Source: Antedon mediterranea (taxonomy: Eukaryota > Echinodermata > Crinoidea > Comatulida > Antedonidae). Taken from it: DNA of 64,000 nucleotides. The notes below the pieces were generated by a model, which did no database searches, was not told the DNA's origin, and saw only the letters and a program-made list of their open reading frames with translations. Shown in pieces: positions 23,846-36,448 of the stretch; position 1 is the stretch's first letter, and the number at the start of each line of letters is the position of its first letter. The stretch lies in NCBI RefSeq assembly GCF_964355755.1, contig NC_092670.1:21265201-21329200 (forward strand), written 5' to 3'. A program made the translations under genes and the position numbers.

Positions 23846-26800
23846 AAAACAACATTTGTTGGTGTTTTTGTAGACTTAATTGAACTGAAGTCCTGATGTT
23901 GTCCACCTTACACACTGAAAGAATTCATTGTGGCCATCTCACATACATTGAGGGACAAAAGAACCATCAGGTAGGTGATAATTTTTGTTTTAATGTCCTT
24001 TTGTCATTGTCATAATTAATAAAGCTCTACAGTAATGTGAAGTAGCTTTGCGTCGGGTGAGATAAGTTTATGATCAGATGCTTTGTCTTTTTACTTAGTG
24101 ATACTAAAAAACTAATAGGTCAGCAGTATCTTCTTTCTACCCAACAGCAATCCGTGCAATTAATGACACATGTTTATATTAAGTTTGTACTTCCCTGAAA
24201 CCTTGAATTACCAGAATGGTGTCCAGCAGGGTTTAGTTTTTTACCAATGCCGAAACCAGGCTAGAAATACCGGAATGATGTCCAGCAGGGTGTAGTTTTT
24301 TACCAACCCTGAAACCAGTTCTAGAAATACCAGAATGGTGTCCAGCAGGGTTTAGTTTTTTACCAATGCCGAAACCAGGCTAGAAATACCGGAATGGTGT
24401 CCAGCAGGGTTTAGTTTTTTACCAATGCCGAAACCAGGCTAGAAATACCGGAATGATGTCCAGCAGGGTTTAGTTTTTTACCAATGCCGAAACCAGGCTA
24501 GAAATATCGGAATGGTGTCCAGCAGGGTTTAGGTTTTTACCAACCCCGAAACCAGTTCTAGAAATACCGGGATGGTGTCCGGCGGCCGATAGTTTCACCA
24601 TGTAGTTTATGTTCTATTTATTTGTTGCTAGCCGAAACCATTCAATTCATTTCAATGTATTGAATATATTTACAAATGACAATAAATTTACGTACTTATT
24701 ACTCTAAATGTAAATTAACTCTATGATGCAAAGCTTTTGAATACCATATTTATTTGAGTAAATGGCCCCACTTTGAATAAATGCCTCATAGAACATCATT
24801 TGGAATAAACAACACTTGAATCTAACCCTTATCTGAATCACCACAAGCTCTGTTGTTTAGAATAATGAACGCCAGGCTAGTGACCTGGAGGTCACGGTTC
24901 GATTCTTTATGATCGAATAAGGGCAAAACATGTGACCAATCATTATTATTGTAGTATATTTTTTTGCTGCAGTATGTGGCCATTCATTCACAAACAAACA
25001 CATAAGATTGTCTACATAAGGAAGTAGAAGACAATATTGTGATAAGATTTTGTCTATTTTGTTATTAAATATTCTTTGATGTTACTTTTTTAGAGATGGG
25101 TTATCCTGGAAAAAATATTAAATGGTGAGTTTCCGTATATGTTGCCGCAAATGACTTTCAATAAAAACATTTACAAAATCCAAATTTTCTCAATTTTTTA
25201 GGCATAATTTGAACGCAAGACATTAGTAATTCCATTAATGCAATCCGATTATAGTCCCTCCCTTTTATTTACTGTCTCACTCCTTCATTTAATAGTCCCA
25301 CCCCTTCATTTAGTAGTCCCACCATCTTCATTTAGTAGTGCCATCCCTTCATTTAGTAGTGCCATTCCTTCATTTAGTAGTGCCATCCCTTCATTTAGTA
25401 GTGCCATCCCTTCATTTAGTAGTGCCATCCTTTCATTTAGTCCCACCCCTTCATTTATTAGTCACACCCCTTCATTTAGTAGTGCCATCCCTTCATTTAG
25501 TAGTGCCATCCCTTCATTTATTAGTGCCATCCCTTCATTTAGTAGTGCCATCCTTTCATTTAGTCCCACCCCTTCATTTAGTAGTCCCACCCCTTCATTT
25601 AGTAGTACCATCCCTTCATTTAGTAGTACCATCCCTTCATTTATTAGTGCCATCCCTTCATTTAGTAGTGCCATCCCTTCATTTAGTAGTGCCATCCCTT
25701 CATTTAGTAGTCCCACCCCTTCATTTAGTAGTGCCATCCCTTCATTTAGTAGTCCCACCCCTTCATTTAGTAGTGCCATCCCTTCATTTAGTAGTTCCTC
25801 CCCTTCATTTAGTAGTTCCACCTCTTCATTTAGTAGTGCCATCCCTTCATTTAGTAGTCTCACCCCTTCATTTAGTAGTGCCATCCCTTCATTTAGTAGT
25901 CCCACCCCTTCATTTAGTAGTCCCACCCCTTCATTTAGTAGTGCCATCCCTTCATTTAGTAGTGCCACCCCTTCATTTAGTAGTCCCACCCCTTCATTTA
26001 GTAGTCCCACCCCTTCATTTAGTAGTGCCATCCCTTCATTTAGTAGTCCCACCCCTTCATTTAGTAGTCCCACCCCTTCATTTAGTAGTCCCACCCCTTC
26101 ATTTAGTAGTGCCACCCCTTCATTTAGTAGTGCCATCCCTTCATTTAGTAGTCCCACCCCTTCATTTAGTAGTCCCACCCCTTCATTTAGTAGTCCCACC
26201 CCTTCATTTAGTAGTGCCATCCCTTCATTTAGTAGTCCCACCCCTTCATTTAGTAGTCCCACCCCTTCATTTAGTAGTGCCATCCCTTCATTAGTAGTGA
26301 CACCTCTTTATTTTCACCAAACATCGTACCCAGGCCCCTGGACTATCATTGGACCAATACAGGATATTACAACCAAAATTAATTTAAATTTTACAAACTC
26401 AACTGAAACAGTAAATGGTGCTTGATCAACAATTTAAATTATTTTCATTTTCTAATTTTAGGTTCTAACAACATGTACCAATTATGTTTATACAAAGATG
26501 ACACTGAAAAGCATGATAAAAAGAGTAAAATATTATATATAAACTCGCAAGAATTTATTGGTACTGAGCAGGGCCATGTGAAAACAACCAAGAGTGAAAG
26601 TATTGTATATTTTGCTGTCATTCTGGTGGATGAGACTATTATGTTCCAGTCGTCCACTATTGATGAACTTAACGTTTGGCAACGCAAATTTAAGGATAAT
26701 CTTTGCCACAGTAAGTACAAGTTTGGGTTTGAATCTGTAGTTAGGTTAGCTTTTTCTCATTCTCACAGATTTTCTCAACTTCACCATTTATAAGTTTTTA

Positions 26801-29800
26801 ATTAATTTCCATAACAATTTTATATATAAAAAATTAAAGGGCAAATTATTGAAAAATTGACATGACTGTTGGTATCACTGCAATCAGTGGCTGGATCTCA
26901 AATAAAATGACATACTAATAATTTTAATATCAATTTGTAGGCAACTCCAAACCAGTGATTGATATTATACTAGAAGTTACTTTAGTATAAATCCAAAGGC
27001 AAATTACTGAAAAAAATGACAATGCTGTGGATCGATAAAGTAAAACAGCCAGACAAATATTATTAGAATATCTAAACAGATAATACAGTAACTAAAATGA
27101 TTATAATTGTTAAAGAGGAAAAAAATTATTAGTTAAATATTCACCACAACCTTGTCAATTTATCATTAAAGGCCAGGTGCGGGCAAAAAATTTCTATTGA
27201 TCATGCATTCCAATAATTATCAATCTATAATTTTCCCTATGTTTCATAATTTTTTGGATTTTATTTTTGTGACACAAGATTGTTGAAAATAAGCACTTTC
27301 TTATCAGTGGGGGGATAGTTTAAATTTCAAAGTAAAATCTCTATTCTTTTGTACACAAATTTTGTAAATAGAGAGACATTTTAAAAAGCTATGAAAAATA
27401 AACGGTGTGGTAAAAAATGTTATCAGATGACTAAATATAGGTAATATAACTTGAATTTTACATTTCTGGTATTTTTATTCAACTTCAGATTTTTATTTTC
27501 ATGGTATAGCAAAAATTATCCACCATCTTTTTTCACCTTCTAGGGAGTCACCTGAAATGTTATTACATTAGGTTAAACTACGTAACTACTGAAAAAAAGT
27601 CTTCCTGGTTTTATAGTAGAATTTTGCCAAATTTTGGATTTGACCATATTAAGGGAAATTCATATTTTTTCGTCTTGATTTCTGTTACTATTTGATTTAT
27701 GTACAATTAACCAGATATTATATTTAAAATTCATGCCTGTACCTGAGCTTTAAGGCCCAACTTTCATAACATTTTCAAGTTAAACTTTGTCTACACATTT
27801 TATGTGAGAATATCCACTACACTTGTTCATGATATGTTTTGCTATTCAAATTTGTGTGCCAAGTATGAAGATATGGCCTTTGTTAATGTTAGTTAATAAA
27901 ATAAAAATGTAATTGCTTTATTAAAGCTCTGTCTATAATATCAAACTGTATGTGACAAAAATATGTGATGTGCCCATATATGGACATGATGATGTCATAT
28001 CACTACCAAATTTGGGCATATCACGCTTTTTTTGTCAAACTAGTTTGATAGTGTAGACAGAGCTTTACATAAAAAATGAGATTGGACAATAACAAAAGGT
28101 TGGCATTAGCTGACTGTTGATAATCTGTTTTAAACCTTGAATTTGTAATTATAAATTTATTTCTTTTATCACAACACATACTGAGAATTAAGAATAATGA
28201 TCAAGATTAAAGATAAATCCCTTTGATGACGTTTTCAACAACTTTGTGGTATATTTCAAATCAGGCTCAATTTTTATTGATTTCTTTTGAAATTATTCAT
28301 CAATTGAAAATGCTGTATATTTCACAAGCAAGACAATATGTGAGTGTACAGAAAATACATCTAGAACTAAGCACAAATGTTATTGTTATTAATTATTTAA
28401 GGAAAATCTCTGGTAAAAACCATAGAATATGGTAAAATCAACATCACACAAAAAGACATGGTTCCCGGCTTTTCTCAAACTTATGGTAAAATCAACATCA
28501 CACAAACAGACATGGTTTCCGGGTTTTCCTAAACTTATGGTAAAATCAATGTCCCACAAAAAAATGTGGTTCCGGGTTTTCCCAAACTTATGGTAAAATC
28601 AACATCTCACAAAAAATGTGGTTTCCGAGTTTTCCTAAACTTATTGTAAAATCAATGTCCCACAAAAAGATGTGGTTCCGGGTTTTCCCAAACTTATGGT
28701 AAAATCCAAATCCCACAAAAAATGTGGTTTCCGAGTTTTCCCAAACATGTGTCAACAATGACTAAGCAAATTGAAGCCAAATGATTACAGGCAATGATAA
28801 TAATATGTCGCACCACTATGTCATAGCTCTAGAGTAAAAAAAATCATGCTGATATGTGGGCGAACTGTTTGATGTGATTAGTTGAAGCATGTTGAGAACT
28901 CTGTAAATGTGTTTTATCAACAATTGTACCAAATAAATTACATTTATAGAAAGTTGGTTGATTTACCCAAAAGAGGGCTCCTCAGACATCAAGAAGAAGA
29001 CGCTTCATGTGACCCAGTCGTCGGTTTGCTTAGCGCACCTCAATCCGCCAAGATTCTACAAACGTTGGAGTCTCAACAGCATTAAAAAAGTTCAATATGA
29101 CAATGATGTTATCACTTTAGAATTTATAGATGAAAAACTTGGAACAGGTTAGTTTATAATAATAGAAGAAATGTTTTTAATGTAGTATTATTTGTGATAG
29201 TCAAATATAAAAATATTTATTACTAAATATAATTTTATACTGTTTGGTTATGGATGTAAATTGTGGTCAGATATTCATATTGGGTCATTCAGTTATTTAT
29301 CATGGTTATTGAATCGTACTATTATAACCAATCATATCTTCTTAAAGATTAGTGCTTAAATAAATAAGAAATTATACTCAGTGGTGTGTTTTATGGAGAA
29401 TGATCATCTTAAGTATTTAAGTACGTTCTGTTTCTGAGCAGCCAATCACAAGATGTTCTGCAATTTAGCCCCCTCTTAATTAACTCTATAAAAAATATTT
29501 ATTTATACTGTATTGAAAAACAAAAACAAACAAAAACTTTTTTTTTAAACAGGATTTTTCTCATTTTCTGCGGAAAAGTTACACTACCTCCGAAGAATAA
29601 AGGAAGCCATTTATAACATGAAAGAGAGTGAAGTTAATAATGATTACATACCACCTTTGCCTACTCCATTAGGTAATATTTTGTTTTATTTACACCATTG
29701 GGAGCTAGTTCCCTAAACTTTATAGCTGTGCCTTAATTTCAACCAGCCTAGAGTTAGGACATAGCAGTATGCAACTGTACTGTTATCTCATATATATTAT

Positions 29801-32800
29801 AACATAATTTTATAATAAAGGTACTTTAAATGAGTTTACAATTTATGAAGATCTATTCAGAATCATTCACTCATATTAATAATATATAAGAGGGTCAATA
29901 CACTTCAATATTAAATGTGAAAGAACTTAACAATCTTTAAGTGGTGCTTAAAATATAAACTGAATAGTGAATAAAATGGCGATTGCTTAACTATTTTTTA
30001 AAAGCATGAGAAATAAGTAAAAGGTTTGTATGATGATAAGTGTTTTATTAGTGGCACAGTCAGTAAGCAAAATGCTGTTACAATTGGAGCTACTGTATGC
30101 AGGATTTGGACTTGTACCCTGGGATTAGTAAGCACACATTTCAACCACCAACCTTCACCAATGCTACAACATAAAATATCTGGTCGGTCAGATGAAGTTA
30201 CATCTTTTTTTACATTTATCTTTTTTATTTACTATAAATGAAGGTGAGAGCTATGGACCAAATTCGTATGTTAATATATGCAGTGAAGACAACTACAAGA
30301 ATGTATCCCTACCCCCAAAGCCAGTACCCCCAGCTAGACCAATCAAGTGAGTATACATTTATATATTATTAATTTATATTTGTGTTTTTTACTTGGCAAA
30401 ATAGAATTTTTCCAAGTATACTACTTGCTTTGTTAATTTGTTGGTTGGTTAACACGATAGCGTCTACAATTTTGAAGTTAAATTATTATGAATTTTTCTG
30501 TGTAAATAGGTTTGTACTTAAAGAACATGCCTATTGAAATGCCTATCAAGAAAATTGGTTCATTAATAACTAATTAATCAATAAACTTAAAAATTAAATT
30601 TGTATTCTTTTAACATGGACTGAAATATCAACATGCGCCCATATGCGCAATATTTTGCCAAGTTCTTCACTCAGTTTCTGAGTGCTTTTATTACACTAGC
30701 ATTATGCAACACTTCTGTTATAATTGCTTTTCTTTACCTTTTTAACTGTTTTTATATGTTTTTCACCTCTCTACATCATCATTGTCATATATATGTTCTA
30801 TTTCTTGATTTCAGAGATTACTTTAGACACTTTCGTTCAAATTCAGTAAGTAGGAAATATATCAAATCAATTCTTCTAGTCATCTCACTTACAAGAATCA
30901 GTTTCAATTTTGCTGTAAAAACTATCTTTGTAAAAAGAACAAAAAAACAGACAACTAAATTAAAGACATGTACTGTATTTTACCTTTCACTCTATATTAT
31001 CACTGATTTCCATGTCTGAAAAGGTAAACACCCCTGAATACCGGGTTTCCAACTTTCAACCTAATAAAATTGTGTTAATATTACTGACGTGAACTTTCTG
31101 AAAATATCCACTTGATATTGAATGTTCACATTTCTGTGTAAAGGCCAATTTACACAGACGAGCGGTGATGGTAAACCACATTGCTTGTCCCACTATAGAA
31201 TCTGTGTCTATTCTGAGCAGAAACCGCCGGTCTGCTCCACATTGTGTAAATAGTCATAATAATAATATTATAATAATATTTATTTCGGCAAAAGTTCTTA
31301 AAAGTATGTTTTTTTCCTCTTACCAGGAGCAAGTAATAGGCATAAGCCCAAAAAAAACACTGCTCTTACCCCATAATAAATAACAAAGATATTATTACCG
31401 TTACCACTCGTCTGTGTAAATGGGCCTGTAGGGTCAAATTATGATAGATGTATTAATTGATGTTGAATATAATAATTTTACTTATTCTTGTTACAGATAG
31501 AAGAAACTGTTTATGCAATTCGTTCTAGCAAAGTGTGCTATCGAGACTCTTTACAAATATCGCCATCACAACGACATTCCTTATATGTGTATATGGACGT
31601 TCATGAATGGTGGACAAACTTGGCCGACGTAATTGGTATGTTCTATTTATATGTAAAAACCAAGATATATAAAATTAATATAGTATAAAACTGACTCCAA
31701 ATAACGATAACGACAGGGAAGTCACGATTTGACGTTTAGATCTATATTTGATCATCATCAGAGGTGATTTGACATTTCGATCATCAGCAATGATGATCGA
31801 ATAAAGATTGAAATGCTTCCCTCTCATTATTTGGAATCAGTTTTATACTATAATATTTATACGTATTATGTGCATTTTATGTTTTTCACATTGTTATACT
31901 ATTAAAATTGATAAATTCAGTATTATTGTTTAAAAATACAAAACAAATTCTTTACATTATCCTAAAACAGCTACTGTATATGATTGGAAGAATGTAGCAT
32001 GCATAATACGATATGTTTTTAAGGTATTTGTAAACTACTGAAAGTGCAACATTGGCTTATATAATATCAACTTCATTGATTATATCATGTCATCATATCG
32101 TCATAAAAATTGTGTTCAAACGTTGTTAATAATAAAGATACAATCAGCTTTATTACACATAATGTACTTTTAAATAACAAGTTCTAAATTCGTTAATGTG
32201 CCTATCCTTCAAAATTTGAATCAAGATGAAAACAGAATTGAATAAAAGTAACAGTAGGTGTGTATTTGAATAAATAATGAATGTTTTGTATTCGTTAAAT
32301 GGGAACTCAGCACTCGGCTCTGCTTCATTGAATAGACCACTGCCATCTTCAAAGCATGAAAATATTCTCCACAGTCCACATTCATTGTTGTTTATTATAA
32401 CACGCCTGATTGTATTCTTGCAATTTAATTGGTTAATTACGCATCACATGTTATTTGGAATTAGCCCTATCTAATGAGAATGTGATAATGAACGACTAAT
32501 GCATGTTCAGCTTTTTGTAAACAATTTGAGAATTTTGGCCACACGACATTGTTGACTGATCCCGTTCAAAAATTAACTTGTTGTGCGAGTCGTCTATAAC
32601 TGTCTTAAGTTGGAGCACTGCCTATTTAATGGCCTAGCTTCCTGGCCTAGCATTCATGTTGAGAGAATATTTCATTCGTTTGCGCTTCGTTAAAAATAGA
32701 TTAGTCAATTTTTCAACTCATGAAATACTCTCACTATAACTCATAAACATTCATTATTTTTATACTATGAAATGTAACTTCAGTAAAATCATTTTGATCT

Positions 32801-33044
32801 AGCGAGCAGGTTTTCATATAAGAATGATATTTTTTTTTTTTTCATTTTAGGTTTAAATTGTTCCGAAATTGACATTGTAAAATCACTCGCGCCACGATTG
32901 AACAAATTCTGCACAGAAATTTTATTTTATCATTGGGAATGCATGCCGAGTCCGGTGCGAGAATGCAGCATTGAAGAATTGAAAAAAATTACAATGGAAT
33001 TACAGCGTCCAGATTTACTAAGCATTCTCGAAAACAAAGGATGA
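23846..33044 (+). CDS. PH - IRS/Dok-type PTB - death domain adaptor, paralogue 1 (9 coding exons)
   Basis: Exons: 23846-23970 (ATG at 23896), 25094-25124, 26462-26710, 28950-29147, 29553-29672, 30244-30346, 30815-30845, 31497-31635, 32851-33044. All have consensus splice sites and matching phases, giving 379 residues. Residues 12-117 fold as a PH domain (GHLTYIEG... with the C-terminal helix Trp in ELNVWQRKF). Residues 121-212 match the IRS-type PTB pattern (LHVTQSSVCLA, RWSLNSIKKV, ITLEFID, FFSFSAEK, final helix). The linker has YVNI (233) and YKNV (242), both YxN, and PPKPVPPARP, an SH3-type PxxPxR. Residues about 295-379 resemble a death domain (WWTNLADVIG, EIDIV, LFYHWE, DLLSILEN). An adaptor role below tyrosine kinases or innate receptors is inferred. 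I know no named family with this order. The paralogue lies directly downstream. Confidence 0.88.
24195..24592. repeat. Tandem repeat, about 60 bp unit, about 7 copies
   Basis: Units contain ggtgtccagcagggtttag, then ttttttaccaatgccgaaac, then caggctagaaataccgg. It lies in the intron after the first coding exon of paralogue 1. Confidence 0.93.
24850..24960 (+). repeat. tRNA-like SINE fragment
   Basis: A box B-like ggtcacggttcgattc follows gttgtttagaataatgaacg, with tRNA-like spacing. The 3' part (gcaaaacatgtgacc) ends without a clear tail. Confidence 0.5.
25276..26300. repeat. 21 bp minisatellite, about 48 copies
   Basis: The unit is ttcatttagtagtcccacccc, with a common variant carrying gccatccc. 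As 21 is a multiple of three and the unit lacks stops in several frames, it makes long ORFs on both strands that are not genes. It fills the intron between the exons at 25094-25124 and 26462-26710. Confidence 0.97.
26990..27040 (-). repeat. Retroelement fragment, inverse of 36283-36340
   Basis: aaatccaaaggcaaattact and the following atgacaatgctgtgg are the reverse complement of sequence downstream of the hammerhead-like core at 36169. A second diverged copy lies at 26835-26900. Confidence 0.6.
27922..28067. mobile_element. MITE family 1, copy d
   Basis: Both termini are present (taaagctctgtctataatat ... agtgtagacagagcttta), with the family palindrome inside in the opposite sense. It lies in the intron before the PTB exon of paralogue 1. 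Confidence 0.93.
28427..28748. repeat. Tandem repeat, 53 bp unit, 6 copies
   Basis: Units contain atggtaaaatcaacatcac and gtggtttccgggttttcc. It lies in the same intron as copy d of MITE family 1. Confidence 0.92.
31670..31858. mobile_element. Hairpin MITE in the last intron of paralogue 1
   Basis: tatagtataaaactgactcc at the left is matched by ggaatcagttttatactata at the right. Inner words gatgatcga / tgatcatcatc also pair. About 190 bp. Confidence 0.8.
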
Positions 33045-33340
33045 TCATGCAAAACACCTAGAAAATAATTTATGAAAAAAAAACTTGTTATCAATGTCTT
33101 TCAAATGTATGTATAAGTCTCTCAGCTGGATCTGAGATATAAAGTAAACCTACAAACTAACATTGTGGAAGTTAGTGTCTGCAATTGGTCAGTTATTTGC
33201 CAGTTTCTATCCCACAATGACCCACAGCTTAGGCATATGTCTTGCAGCCATGCATTTCTTCTCTACCAATTTTATTGCAAAAGCACTCACAGTACTGTAC
33301 ATTGTGCTTCCATCTATGAACAGTACATGGTACTGTACTT

Positions 33341-34472
33341 GCAGTTCATCCCACCTACTGGGAACAGTTCATCCCACCTACTGGGAACAGTACATCACAC
33401 CTACTGGGAACAGTACATCACACCTACTGGGAACAGTTCATCCCAACTACTGGGAACAGTTCATCGCACCTACTGGGAACAGTACATCGCACCTACTGGG
33501 AACAGTTCCATCACACCTACTGGGAACAGTACATCACACCTACTGGGAACAGTTCATCACACCTACTGGGAACAGTTCATCCCACCCACTGGGATCAGTT
33601 CATCTCACCTACTGGGAACAGTTCATCACACCTACTGGGAACAGTTCATCCCACCTACTGGGAACAGTTCATCCCACCTACTGGATCAGTTCATCACACC
33701 TAATGGGAACAGTTCATCACACCTATTGGGAACAGTTCATCACACCTATTGGGAACAGTTCATCACACCTACTGGGAACAGTTCATCACACCTACTGGGA
33801 ACAGTTCATCACACCTACTGGGAACAGTTCATCACACCTACTGGATCAGTTCATCCCACCTACTGGAAACAGTTCATCCCACCTACTGGGATCAGTTCAT
33901 CCCACCTACTGGGATCAGTTCATCCCACCTACTGGGAACAGTTCATCACACCTACTGGGAACAGTTCATCCCACCTACTGGATCAGTTCATCCCACCTAC
34001 TGGGAACAGTTCATCCCACCTACTGGGAACAGTTCATCCCACCTACTGGGAACAGTTCATCACACCTACTGGGAACAGTTCATCACACCTACTGGGAACA
34101 GTTCATCACACCTACTGGGAACAGTTCATCACACCTACTGGATCAGTTCATCCCACCTACTGGAAACAGTTCATCCCACCTACTGGGATCCGTTCATCCC
34201 ACCTACTGGGAACAGTTCATCACACCTACTGGGAACAGTTCATCACACCTACTGGGAACAGTACATCACACCTACTGGGAACAGTTCATCACACCTACTG
34301 GGAACAGTTCATCCCACCTACTGGATCAGTTCATCCCACCTACTGGGAACAGTTAATCCCACCTACTGGGATCAGTTCATCCCACCTACTGGGAACAGTT
34401 CATCACACCTACTGGGAACAGTTCATCCCACCTACTGGGATCAGTTCATCCCACCTACTGGGAACAGTACAT
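33341..34472. repeat. 23 bp minisatellite, about 49 copies
   Basis: The unit is ctactgggaacagttcatcacac or ...cccac, with shorter units (ctggatcagttc) interspersed. It is open in several frames, and the long frames there are artefacts of the repeat. Confidence 0.97.
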
Positions 34473-36159
34473 TGGTATTTTAACCTACTGTACACAACAG
34501 TACTATATAATAATAAAATACTCTATTTAAACACAGAGAACTTGATCACCCAAAGGCCATAAATTGTTCTTATAATTAACAACAATGTATACATAGAAAT
34601 TGAACTACTGTATAACATAAAAACAATATGTAAGCTACAGTAAAGTGTACCATACTTTTTTAGGAGAGCAAAATGCTCTCCTTGAAAACACAAGGAGAGA
34701 AATTTAGTGCTCCCTGCCTTTTTCTTACGTGGACTGGTACACTATACATTCAGATTAGCAGAAATTAACTATGGTATATTAAAATTACATATACCGTAAT
34801 AACAAGCACGTAATAATAATCTGATTTAAAAGTTAAAAGGAAAAACAATTTAAAATTACCGTAAAAGATGCAAATTGAAGAAGTATTATCCAAAATACAT
34901 TATAAAACATAGAAATTAACAGGCTGCCTACATGTCTTGTGTATTAAATTAAAATATACTCTTAGAATTTAGCAAGACTTGTAGCATTTCTAGATTCTAT
35001 GTTTAAGTCATTCGTGATGGTGGAATCTGCTTCATGCTTGAAAACTTGAGATGGATTATGAAACTGCTGGCTTGACGGTTATTTAATTCTTTTTCATTGT
35101 TCATAGATAGTACAACGAGCTACATTCTAAAGTTTACGACCATTTTATTTTCAAGTGTGAATTCTACACTTTGATACATTTTGAAATAACCAGATATATA
35201 TATATATATATTTATACCTGCCATTACTTTTTTACAAATTATTTATTGCCAGGCATAAATTAGACTTACGATTTATATGAAATATCTCATTTTTATAATA
35301 TCTAGCTACAAGTTTAATATCATAGGTGTCCTAAATTAAAAAAAATATATGATGCAATATATAGGACATTAAGTTTGGTTCATCATTTCATTTTGTTTTT
35401 TTTGGATCCGGCAAATGTTTATTGGGAATGTGTATTATAGTAGTATAATATTATCTTGAAAAAATTATAAATCTCCATTATGATTTACTTCATTCGTTTG
35501 TTGGCTTAATTTATTTTACATTATCAAAATTATCAGTGTATGAACAATTTTTATTAAAATGTAAGTGAATAAATATCTGCAAAAACATTGCAAACTACTG
35601 TTTTATTCAATTGCCATCCAACAACAGTGCCCTCTGTAATTGGGAAACTTATTTAGTTTTGTGAGTCATCTGAGCAGGTATGGTCACTGGACCATAACAT
35701 TACCCACTCAACCATTTCATTGATATGAGGAAGTTTATGTTGTACTTTTTTTATTTAACGGTTGACATATTGGAGCTGCATATCCTGTGTGAATAGCTTT
35801 TGAAAGGCAAGACAATAGTCTATTAGTATCAAGGAAGCAGGTCTTCAGTAAGTAAACTTGTTTTATAAACATATACCTATGCTCTCAAATTCTTCACCTA
35901 AAACTTAAGTGTTACTAAGGTTAGTGCATCATCATTATTCAATCCCTCTGAATAAGCTAAAACCTGTATTATTGGTAGATATTATATTTGAGTTGTTGTT
36001 CTCATTTCATTGTATATTACCTTTGTGGACAAGTGGTCTATGGTATATAATATGCTAGCAAAGAAATTGTTGTTAACTTTTGTTTTAAAATCACTGATAA
36101 TGCTTTGATTTCCTTCTGTCAAAAGCAATTATTTATATATGCCAGCTCTTACTATTCCT

Positions 36160-36345
36160 TCACTTGCACTGATGAAGGGCTAGTGTTGCCCGAAAGCTCT
36201 GCTAACTTTTATGGCTGTTTTACTTATCGTTTTGATTTAGCTTTTCACTTTTTTGTGTATCTCCATTGAGATCCAGCCACTGATACCCACAGCATTGTCA
36301 TTTTTTTCAATAATTTGCCTTTGGATTTATATCAAAAAGAGGTTA
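36160..36345 (+). repeat. Retroelement fragment with hammerhead-like core
   Basis: CTGATGA (36169-36175) is followed by GGGC, a 7 nt loop and GCCC, then GAAA (36192-36195). This is the arrangement of the catalytic core and stem II of a hammerhead ribozyme. One A lies between CTGATGA and the stem. I could not pair convincing stems I and III. The downstream part recurs inverted near 26990. Confidence 0.4.
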
Positions 36346-36448
36346 TTGACAGTAAAAATGAATATTTGTATTGGTTATGTATTAAAAGGTCAGTCCACTG
36401 ACTGAAAATGTTAAACCACAATTAGCAAATAAATTTGTTTTATTGCAG

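Larger units (their letters stand above)
33045..36448. other. Intergenic region between the two PH-PTB-death genes
   Basis: It contains the 3' flank of paralogue 1, the 23 bp minisatellite, AT-rich DNA with a short (at)n run near 35190, and a hammerhead-like motif near 36169. A donor-like tcttca|gtaagtaa near 35858 could end a 5' non-coding exon of paralogue 2. No other coding exon was seen. Confidence 0.5.

Noticed and set aside
24195-24592. Regularly spaced repeats resembling a CRISPR array
   Set aside because: The whole unit is repeated with no unique spacers, and the genome is eukaryotic.
25238-26425. Long ORFs on both strands (395, 318 and 273 codons)
   Set aside because: They are products of the 21 bp minisatellite, whose period is a multiple of three and lacks stop codons. 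They lie inside an intron.
33163-34562. Overlapping ORFs of 397, 465 and 244 codons
   Set aside because: All are translations of the 23 bp minisatellite in different frames, with no conserved domain.
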